DNA from: Chloroflexota bacterium
Lineage (GTDB): Bacteria > Chloroflexota > Dehalococcoidia > Lucifugimonadales > UBA3495
NCBI GenBank assembly: GCA_002710215.1
Contig: PAJQ01000024.1
Location: forward strand, 1-51,838
Direction of reading: 5' to 3'
DNA: 51,838 bases
Made by a program: the position numbers and the translations under genes. Positions 19,007 to 25,508 of this stretch are shown here, piece after piece (positions within the stretch are counted from its first letter, which is position 1; each line of letters opens with the position of its first letter). The notes beneath the pieces were generated by a model that was given only the letters and a program-made list of their open reading frames with translations, was not told the DNA's origin and searched no databases.

Positions 19007-19327
19007 ATGATCTACGACTATCGTGTCTACACATTCAAGCCTGGAAAGGTCCCGGAATACATGGCGGCGGTGGAAGATCTGTCCATCGGAATCCGGGCCA
19101 AGTACGGGATCAAGCTGGCCGGCTGGTACTACAGCGACATCGGAGATTTGAACCAGGTGGTGCACATCTGGGGCTACCGGGACCATGCCCACTTTGAAGA
19201 GGCCAAGGCCCAGGTCGCCAAAGACCCCGACTGGACCGGCAAGTACCTACCCAGGGTCGCCGGCCTTTTGGAATCCCAAAAAACCTACCTCATGCTCTCC
19301 CCCGACTTCGCCCCACAACCGGCGTAA
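19007..19327 (+). CDS. NIPSNAP family protein
   Basis: The 106-residue protein matches the NIPSNAP fold, a ferredoxin-like dimeric barrel. It opens MIYDYRVYTFKPGKV and contains a WYYSDIGDLNQVVHIWGYRD segment with the characteristic aromatic/His pattern. It closes with a strand near SQKTYLMLSP. The biochemical role of the family is not settled; in bacteria its members often sit beside catabolic genes. The ATG at 19007 has AAGGAG 6 nt upstream, so longer upstream starts are rejected. It lies between fhs and two D-threonine-aldolase-fold genes on the opposite strand. Confidence 0.82.
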   Translation: MIYDYRVYTFKPGKVPEYMAAVEDLSIGIRAKYGIKLAGWYYSDIGDLNQVVHIWGYRDHAHFEEAKAQVAKDPDWTGKYLPRVAGLLESQKTYLMLSPDFAPQPA

Positions 19328-19340
19328 TTCCACATCTCTT

Positions 19341-19389
19341 CATATCGCTGTCGGCGTTCAGACATTTAGCTGAACGCTGACAGCTGACC
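19341..19389. repeat. GCTGANN heptad element (inverted arms)
   Basis: The right arm (19369-19387) reads GCTGAAC GCTGACA GCTGA. The left arm (CGCTGTCGGCGTTCAG) is its near complement, separated by ACATTTA. The element could form a hairpin between the convergent NIPSNAP and aldolase-fold genes. Confidence 0.75.
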
Positions 19390-19390
19390 C

Positions 19391-20491
19391 CTAATTATGG
19401 CATCCTCGCGCCTGGATATCCCAAACAGCCTCAACCTTGCCATCTCTCACCCCAATAAAGCGGTCCCAGCGGCTGACGGTGGCGTCTTGCTGGGAGGGAA
19501 TCAGGGTGAGTTGGTCGCCGGGGGTTAGCTGGATGCCGGAGTCCAGGTGGAGGATTACGTGGTCTGGGTCCATGGACTCCACGGTTACTCCTGGGAGGTC
19601 TTCCACTTCCGGAAGGCCGCGCAGGGTGCTGACGGCTTTCTGGCCGGCGTCGGCCACAGCAACTCCAGGGCGGGGTGTGCTGATGACGGTGGTTAGGACT
19701 TTTCCCGAATAGTGGAAGTCGGTCATGTAGCCGTAGCCGGTCTCCATCACCAGGTAGCTGCCGCCTTGAACTTCCGTCACGCCGGGTATCTCTCCGGCCA
19801 CGTCGTAGCTCCAGGTCTCCCCGGTGGACACGATGTCTACGGGTATCCCAGCCGCCACAATGGCGTCTTTCATGTCGATGACGTTCTGAATCACCCGGTA
19901 GCCTTCGGTAACCCGGTCTTCCCGTTCGGGCATGTCGGGGATTGTCTGGTGGGACATGATGCCTTTGAAGGTCAACCCTGGCAAAGCGTCGATGGCCTTG
20001 GCCAGGGTGACCCCCTGTTCCATCTCCTGCACGCCGCAACGCCGCAGTCCCGTCTCTAACTCGATCACCACCCCCAGGTCAACTCCCTGGGCGGCCGCTG
20101 TTTTGGACAGGTCCCGGGCGTTATCGGCGTTGTCGCAGGCCACCAGCATCTCGGCCTGCCGGGCCAGCGAGCACAACCGGTCGATCTTCAATGGGGCCGC
20201 GACCTCGCTGGTGATGAATACGCTGGGTATCCCGCCATGGACCATCACCTCGGCCTCGGAGACTTTGGCCGAGCAGACCCCACCGATAGTCCCGCCCCGG
20301 CGGATCTGCCGGTGGGCCAGTGCCGGGGTTTTATGGTTCTTGCTGTGGGGGCGCAGTTTACTATCTCGGCCCTCGTAGTAGCCGGCCATAACGTCCATGT
20401 TGTGGTCCAGGGCATCCATGTCCAAAATTAGACACGGCGTCTCCAAATCCTCGACAGGTGTTCCAGGCATTGGGCGGTATTGTTGTTCCAT
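19391..20491 (-). CDS. D-threonine aldolase / D-serine dehydratase fold protein (PLP lysine present)
   Basis: The 366-residue protein has the alanine-racemase-like N-terminal TIM barrel and a C-terminal beta domain of the DSD1/D-threonine aldolase family. The PLP lysine motif is present (LRPHSKNHKTP; the family form is RPHxKTHK). In the C-terminal metal motif, where the family has His-x-Cys or His-x-Asp, this protein reads SQQDATV: the His is Gln and the Asp remains. The family cleaves or dehydrates D-3-hydroxy amino acids using PLP and a divalent metal. The missing His makes the exact reaction uncertain. The ATG at 20491 has GGAG upstream (TGGAACAACA side). Its minus-strand neighbour at 20567 is a diverged paralog. 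Confidence 0.85.
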   Translation of the reverse strand: MEQQYRPMPGTPVEDLETPCLILDMDALDHNMDVMAGYYEGRDSKLRPHSKNHKTPALAHRQIRRGGTIGGVCSAKVSEAEVMVHGGIPSVFITSEVAAPLKIDRLCSLARQAEMLVACDNADNARDLSKTAAAQGVDLGVVIELETGLRRCGVQEMEQGVTLAKAIDALPGLTFKGIMSHQTIPDMPEREDRVTEGYRVIQNVIDMKDAIVAAGIPVDIVSTGETWSYDVAGEIPGVTEVQGGSYLVMETGYGYMTDFHYSGKVLTTVISTPRPGVAVADAGQKAVSTLRGLPEVEDLPGVTVESMDPDHVILHLDSGIQLTPGDQLTLIPSQQDATVSRWDRFIGVRDGKVEAVWDIQARGCHN

Positions 20492-20503
20492 GATCTCTCC
20501 TCG

Positions 20504-20562
20504 TAGCTATCAGCGTTCAGCCATTGGATTCCTGACGGCTGAAAGCTGACCGCTGACTGCTC
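20504..20562. repeat. GCTGANN heptad element (inverted arms)
   Basis: The left arm AGCTATCAGCGTTCAGCC (20506-20523) faces the right arm CTGACGGCTGAAAGCTGACC (20532-20551). The loop is a short AT-rich stretch. It lies between the two D-threonine-aldolase-fold paralogs and just upstream of the first one's start. Confidence 0.75.
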
Positions 20563-20566
20563 AGAT

Positions 20567-21697
20567 TTAATCGAATCTTCCCCGGCCGGCGATGGGCCAG
20601 AAGCCTTCCAGCTTGTCGCCGCGCACCGCTCTAACATAGTCGTATTGGTTGAAACAAAGGCCCAGATTGAAGGGGACCAGCCAGGCTTTGTCACCCGACT
20701 TCATGTTTTGGGCCGGGCCGCTTTGCAACTCCAGAACACCGTGCTCGGCGCTGAAGCGAACGGCTTGGGCTCCGGTGACTCCCTCCAGCACGGCCAAACC
20801 CCGGTCTGGTCCCGTGGCTTTGTGGCCGGCGTCTAACACCGCCGACCCACCGGTGGGACGGCTGATGACCGCCGCCAGGACCTTGGCCGCCGGACTGAAC
20901 TCGGGGCGCATGCGGCAGTAGAGGTGGTCCATCAACGGATATGAACCCGCTTGGACTTCGGTTATTCCCGCCATCCCGGCCGCGACGTCGTAGTTGTGGG
21001 TGCCCCCCACGCTGACCACCGAGACAGGCAGTCCATCTTTTTCGATAATCTCCCGGGACTCGAGCACATGCTGGAGCACGCGCCACGATATGGCGTCCCG
21101 CTCCTGCCGGTCAGGGAATTCACCTGCTTCGCCGCTGGATGAAGGCAACGGAGCGATGGCCATGATGCCGTCGAACCTCAGTCCCGGGGAGTTGGCAACG
21201 GCCCTTGCCAGCTCCAATGCTTCGTCCCCGGGGGAGACGCCACAACGTCCCAATCCAACGTCCAACTCGACGAGGACGCCTAGGGTGACGCCTTGAGCCG
21301 TGGCCGCCTGGGATAGGTCGGAGACGTTTTGCGGATTGTCCACCGCCACCCCGATGCGGTTCGACCCGGCCAGAGCGCAAAGCCGCCTGATCTTGGCACG
21401 AGTTACGATCTGGCTGGCCACCAGAATGTCAGCGATACCGGCGTCGCTGAACACCTCCGCCTCGCCCACGCTGGTCACGCTGATACCCCCCACGTTGTTG
21501 CCAGCTCGCAACTGCCGGTGGGCGATCTTGGGAGTTTGGTGCCCGGTAACGTGGGGGCGAACTTTTGCGCCGGATTGGTTGAACCTGCCATGCAAAATCT
21601 CGATGTTCCGGTCCATGACGTCCAAGTCCACCACCAACGCCGGGGTGTCCAGGTCCATCACCGGGGTTCCCGTGGGCTGAAAAACTGGCCGCTCCAT
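20567..21697 (-). CDS. D-threonine aldolase fold paralog lacking the PLP lysine
   Basis: The 376-residue protein aligns end to end with its neighbour at 19391, including GTPVxDLxTPxLxxDxD and a GVxLGVxxELxxGLxRCGV segment. At the PLP lysine position, though, it reads RPHVTGHQTP: the codon for the lysine is ACC (Thr), and the following HK is HQ. The C-terminal metal motif is also absent (PFNLGLCFNQYD where the family has PxHxC/D). The fold is therefore preserved while both cofactor sites are changed. It could be a non-PLP enzyme, a binding protein or an inactive partner of its neighbour. The ATG at 21697 has GGAG directly upstream (GGGAGGGCTCC on the coding strand). Confidence 0.85.
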   Translation of the reverse strand: MERPVFQPTGTPVMDLDTPALVVDLDVMDRNIEILHGRFNQSGAKVRPHVTGHQTPKIAHRQLRAGNNVGGISVTSVGEAEVFSDAGIADILVASQIVTRAKIRRLCALAGSNRIGVAVDNPQNVSDLSQAATAQGVTLGVLVELDVGLGRCGVSPGDEALELARAVANSPGLRFDGIMAIAPLPSSSGEAGEFPDRQERDAISWRVLQHVLESREIIEKDGLPVSVVSVGGTHNYDVAAGMAGITEVQAGSYPLMDHLYCRMRPEFSPAAKVLAAVISRPTGGSAVLDAGHKATGPDRGLAVLEGVTGAQAVRFSAEHGVLELQSGPAQNMKSGDKAWLVPFNLGLCFNQYDYVRAVRGDKLEGFWPIAGRGRFD

Positions 21698-21960
21698 GGA
21701 GCCCTCCCTTATTCCCGTTAAACCGCTGCTGACCGTTCGGCGATGATGAATTTATGTCAACCGCCGGATTCAGAGTTCCTGAAGAATACCATAAATGTAG
21801 CTTCGGAACAGCCTCGGATCGCCGGTGATGGACGGGCAAGCAGTTCCATTCTCGTCGAGCCTCGAACCCGTTTTCCGATTGCAATTCCTTCCTGCCGATG
21901 ACACAATGACTAGCGCCGCTGGAGTATCCCGCCAGCGGCGCCCCAATCCAGGAGGAGTTT

Positions 21961-23316
21961 TTGACCACCGAATCTTCCAATAACGGCTCGCTGCCCGGAT
22001 TGCTGGAAGGCGTCCGGGTCATCGACCTCACCCACTACATCTCCGGTCCCTACTGCACCAAGTTGATGGCCACCTTGGGCGCCGAGGTTATCAAGATCGA
22101 ACGCCCCGGCTCCGGAGATCCCATACGCCGATTTGGCCCCTTCGCCGAGGCCCTCACCCCAGCCCCTATCCCTCAAGACGAGGGGTCGACAGTGGCCGGG
22201 GCATGGTTCCTATACCTGAACACGTCCAAGAAAAGCCTGACTTTGGACCTTCATTCCGACGCCGGCAAAGACATCCTCCGAAGTCTGGTGTCCTCCGCCC
22301 AGATCGTCGTGGAAAATTTCGCTCCGGAAACCATGGACAAGCTGGGCCTGGGGTACTCAGACCTAGAAAAACTGAATCCCAGTCTTGTTATGACGTCAAT
22401 CTCCAACTACGGACAGACCGGTCCCTACCGCGATTGGAAGGCCACCGAGCTCAACCTATACGCCGCGGGCGGATTGATGTACATCACCGGTGAACCGGAC
22501 TCCGAGCCCCTGAAGGAGGGTGCGCCCCTGGCTCAACTGGGGGCCGGCCAGACCGCCTTCGTAGCAACCATGGGCGCCTTGATGCACGCGGAAGACACTG
22601 GTCATGGACAGCACATCGACCTGTCCATCGCCGATTATGCCACCAACATCCTGGAAAACGCGATGATGCAGTACAGTTACTCGGGAGAGGAGTACACCAG
22701 AGTGGGGAACCGGGGCTACGGACGGGCGGCTTGGGGGATCTATCCCTGCCAGGACGGCTACGTGGGTATCATCTCCGGCCCAGACACCCGTTGGCCCGAG
22801 ATTGCCGGGATCATGGAAAGGGAAGAGTTGTCCGACCCCCGGTTCGCTTCCAGAAACGGACGATTGATGAACGCCGACGAGGTCGACGCGCTGATGCTTC
22901 CCTGGCTGCTGGACCACGACAAGGTGGACATTTTCAAAGCAGGCCAAGAGGCCGGACTGGGATTCGGGTTCGTCGCCACCATGGAAGACATCTTGGAAAT
23001 GGAACAGCTCACCGCTCGGAATTACTTCGTGGAACTGGACCATGGCGCCGCCGGTACGTTCAAGTACCCCGGAGCGCCGATAAGGACGACATCCTCGACC
23101 TCCTCTCAATCCCCTCCTTCGCAAGGAGGGGAGGAAAGTGCTTCCCCCCTTACAAAGGGGGGAGCACACGGGGGTCGTCCGCAGGGCTCGGCGCAAGACC
23201 ACTGGGTTTACCGGAGAGCCCCACATCTGGGAGAGCACAAGGAGGAGATATTGGGGGTTGCGCTAGGACATCCAGCCGCCGAGATCGCCCGTCTTCGTGA
23301 CCAGGGAGTCATCTAG
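21961..23316 (+). CDS. CaiB/BaiF CoA-transferase, subunit without catalytic Asp, with repeat-derived insertions
   Basis: The 451-residue protein is the first member of the second CoA-transferase pair and resembles the protein at 4643 (VIDLTHYISGPYCTKL; GAEVIKIERPGSGDP). The catalytic Asp position is Gln192 (LAQLGAGQ). Two stretches look foreign. Residues about 64-75 (ALTPAPIPQDEG) are encoded by a CCCTCACCCCAGCCCC-type repeat. A region of about 35 residues near 378-415 (SPPSQGGEE, SPLTKGGAHGG) is encoded by two small palindromes. Both lie in loops and keep the frame. The start is TTG at 21961, with GGAGGAG at 21951-21957. The next gene begins directly after the TAG stop. Confidence 0.88.
   Translation: MTTESSNNGSLPGLLEGVRVIDLTHYISGPYCTKLMATLGAEVIKIERPGSGDPIRRFGPFAEALTPAPIPQDEGSTVAGAWFLYLNTSKKSLTLDLHSDAGKDILRSLVSSAQIVVENFAPETMDKLGLGYSDLEKLNPSLVMTSISNYGQTGPYRDWKATELNLYAAGGLMYITGEPDSEPLKEGAPLAQLGAGQTAFVATMGALMHAEDTGHGQHIDLSIADYATNILENAMMQYSYSGEEYTRVGNRGYGRAAWGIYPCQDGYVGIISGPDTRWPEIAGIMEREELSDPRFASRNGRLMNADEVDALMLPWLLDHDKVDIFKAGQEAGLGFGFVATMEDILEMEQLTARNYFVELDHGAAGTFKYPGAPIRTTSSTSSQSPPSQGGEESASPLTKGGAHGGRPQGSAQDHWVYRRAPHLGEHKEEILGVALGHPAAEIARLRDQGVI
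22151..22186 (+). repeat. In-frame dispersed repeat (CCCTCACCCCAGCCCC type) inside CoA-transferase gene
   Basis: The bases read CCCTCACCCCAGCCCCTATC followed by CCTCAAGACGAGGGG. This is the hallmark of a widespread intergenic palindrome whose translation is usually ALTPALSQREREG; here it gives ALTPAPIPQDEG. The paralog at 4643 has no such segment at the aligned place. Confidence 0.7.
23100..23185 (+). repeat. Two small palindromes inserted in frame in CoA-transferase gene
   Basis: Positions 23111-23131 are a perfect 9+3+9 palindrome (CCCCTCCTT, AAGGAGGGG). Positions 23144-23162 are a perfect 8+3+8 palindrome (CCCCCCTT, AAGGGGGG). Together with flanking GC-rich sequence they add about 35 codons relative to the paralog at 4643, without breaking the frame. 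Confidence 0.85.
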
Positions 23317-24618
23317 TTGACCAACAACAATAACACCAACAGCGCAGACTCCAACCAGCCCCTCAAGAACTATCGTGTCCTGGACCTGTCCCGCATCTGG
23401 GCTGGACCCTACTGCACCAAGCTGATGGCGGACATGGGCGCGGAGATTATCAAGATGGAGTCGCTGAGCGTCTACGATTCCAATCGCGGCCCCATCAACC
23501 CGGCCAGAGGCATCGCCGCCTACCCCGATGGCGAACCCGGTGACGAGCCCTGGAACCGCAATGGATGGTTCAATTGCCTGCACTTGAGCAAGTACGGCAT
23601 CACCCTGGAACTGACGTCGGAAACGGGCCGTAATGTCTTCGATCAACTGGTGTCCATCAGCGATGTGGTGATCGAAAACTTCCGGCAAGGAAGTCTGGAA
23701 CGTCTTGGGTACAGCTACGAGACGCTGCGCCGCCTCCGCCCCGACCTGATCTACGTCTCCATGCCCGCTTTCGGGAACAGCGGCCCTTGGCAGAAATACC
23801 TGGCCTACGGCATCGGCCAGGAGCAGCTATCGGGAATGGCCCACATGACAGGATACAGAGGCGAGGGTCCGATGAAGTCGGGCATCAACCACGGAGATCC
23901 CATTACCGGATCTCACGCCGCCGGAGTGCTGCTGGCCGCCCTACGATACCGGAAGCGCACCGGCAAGGGAATGTACATCGACGTGTCCCAGCAGGAATCG
24001 GCGGTGTCGTTGATCGGGGCCGATGTGCTGGCCTACCAGTTGACCGGAGAGGAACCACAGCGCCGCGGCAACCGTTCGCCCTACTTCGCGCCCCATAATA
24101 GCTATCGCTGCGCCGGAGAGGACCGTTGGGTGGCCATCGCGGTCACCAATGATGAAGAGTGGCGGCAGTTGGCCCAGTTGGTGGGCGGTTCGGAACTGTC
24201 AGCCGACCCCCGTTTTGCCACTTTGGCCGGCCGGCTGGAAAATGAGGACCAACTGGACGACCTAATCTCCGGATGGACGGTTGACAAAAAAGCCTACGAC
24301 CTCTGCCACCTGCTGCAGCGGGAGGGCGTGCCGGCCAGTCCGGTAATGGGCGGGCCGGACTTGTTGGCCGACCCCCACTATGCGGCCAGGGGCACCTTCG
24401 TTCGCGTCAACCATGAGCAGGTAGGCGAAAAGACCTACCCCGGCATTCCTTGGAAGATGTCGGCAACCCCGGGAAAAGCGCGATGGGCGTCCCCGACATT
24501 GGGCCAACACAACCGCCAGATATACGGCGAGCTGCTGGCCATGCCAACCGACGACATCACTGCCCTAGAAGAGCAGGGTATAATCGGCACCATACCTACA
24601 GGATCGAGAATCATTTAA
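23317..24618 (+). CDS. CaiB/BaiF CoA-transferase, subunit with catalytic Asp
   Basis: The 433-residue protein is the second member of the second pair. It has VLDLSRIWAGPYCTKL, GAEIIKMES, and TGKGMYIDVS. Asp194 in GDPITGSHAAG aligns without gaps to the catalytic Asp of formyl-CoA transferase (GDSNSG context there). The start is TTG at 23317, with no spacer after the preceding TAG. GGGAG at 23304-23308 may serve as its ribosome-binding site, so the two genes are translationally coupled. With the Asp-less upstream partner it probably forms a heteromeric CoA-transferase. The crotonase-fold gene follows after 56 bases. Confidence 0.88.
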   Translation: MTNNNNTNSADSNQPLKNYRVLDLSRIWAGPYCTKLMADMGAEIIKMESLSVYDSNRGPINPARGIAAYPDGEPGDEPWNRNGWFNCLHLSKYGITLELTSETGRNVFDQLVSISDVVIENFRQGSLERLGYSYETLRRLRPDLIYVSMPAFGNSGPWQKYLAYGIGQEQLSGMAHMTGYRGEGPMKSGINHGDPITGSHAAGVLLAALRYRKRTGKGMYIDVSQQESAVSLIGADVLAYQLTGEEPQRRGNRSPYFAPHNSYRCAGEDRWVAIAVTNDEEWRQLAQLVGGSELSADPRFATLAGRLENEDQLDDLISGWTVDKKAYDLCHLLQREGVPASPVMGGPDLLADPHYAARGTFVRVNHEQVGEKTYPGIPWKMSATPGKARWASPTLGQHNRQIYGELLAMPTDDITALEEQGIIGTIPTGSRII

Positions 24619-24630
24619 CCAGAATCTGAG

Positions 24631-24657
24631 TGCTAACGGCTGATAGCTGAAAGCTTA
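24631..24657. repeat. GCTGANN heptad run (single arm)
   Basis: The run reads GCTAACG GCTGATA GCTGAAA GCT between the CoA-transferase and crotonase-fold genes. No inverted partner is visible beside it. Confidence 0.65.
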
Positions 24658-24674
24658 AAAAGTGAGGTTCCAAT

Positions 24675-25436
24675 ATGGCCGACGAAGCCTTATACGAAAT
24701 CAGAGACGGCATAGCCTACATCACCATGAACCGGCCGGAGAAGCTTAACGCAATCGACCCGGAGATGCGGCAGATTCTTTGGGACTCTTTTCAAGACGTG
24801 AAGAACAACCCGGAAGTCCGATGCGCCATCGTTACCGGAAACGGCCGGGCTTTCTCCACGGGCCACGACCTGGTAGCGATGGCCAATGCCCGGGCCAACG
24901 AAGGCCCCAGCACCGGCGACCTTTACGTTGTCCAGGCCAATATCTGGAAACCCATCATCGCCGCCATCAACGGCATCTGCCTGGCTCAGGGTTGCGGCAT
25001 CGCGCTGGGCAGCGATATCCGGGTCGCCTCCACCGAGGCTCAGTTCGGCTGGCCCCAGGCCAAGCGGGGAATATCATCGGTCAGCGGACCGGCCCTGCTT
25101 TCCCAGGTGGTGCCGCGCAACATTGCCTTTGAATTCTTGTTCACCGGTGACTTCGTGGACGCCCAACGAGCGCTGGATCTGATGCTGGTCAATCACGTTG
25201 TGCCACCGGAAGAGGTCATGCCCAAGGCGGAAGAGTTAGCCCGTAAGATTATCGCCAACGCTCCATTGTCCCTGGCCGCCATCAAAGAAGCCTCGATCAA
25301 GGGGTCTGAGATGGGGTTGGAAGAGCGGGTGGGCTACGCTCAGAAGAAGCGGGACGAGGTATTGCAAAGCGAGGACGCCAAAGAAGGGGTCAAGGCCTTC
25401 GCTGAGAAGCGCGCTCCTGTTTGGACGGGACGGTAA
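24675..25436 (+). CDS. Enoyl-CoA hydratase/isomerase (crotonase) superfamily protein lacking both catalytic glutamates
   Basis: The 253-residue protein has the crotonase fold. It starts with IAYITMNRPEKLNAID, has the first oxyanion loop FSTGHDL near 60-66, and has the second oxyanion segment AQGCGIALGSDIRVAS near 104-119. In enoyl-CoA hydratase, the catalytic acid-base residues are the Glu of GGGCE and the Glu of QPE. Here they are Gly108 (GCG) and Gln128 (WPQ). Classical hydratase chemistry is therefore unlikely. Other crotonase-superfamily reactions on CoA esters remain possible. ATG at 24675, with a GAGG in the leader. It follows the second CoA-transferase pair on the same strand. Confidence 0.85.
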   Translation: MADEALYEIRDGIAYITMNRPEKLNAIDPEMRQILWDSFQDVKNNPEVRCAIVTGNGRAFSTGHDLVAMANARANEGPSTGDLYVVQANIWKPIIAAINGICLAQGCGIALGSDIRVASTEAQFGWPQAKRGISSVSGPALLSQVVPRNIAFEFLFTGDFVDAQRALDLMLVNHVVPPEEVMPKAEELARKIIANAPLSLAAIKEASIKGSEMGLEERVGYAQKKRDEVLQSEDAKEGVKAFAEKRAPVWTGR

Positions 25437-25508
25437 GTCCTGAATCTCGAAAAATTCACTGACAATCGGGCGTTGATTAATCAACCGGCGCCCGGCTAGC
25501 ATTGGCCC

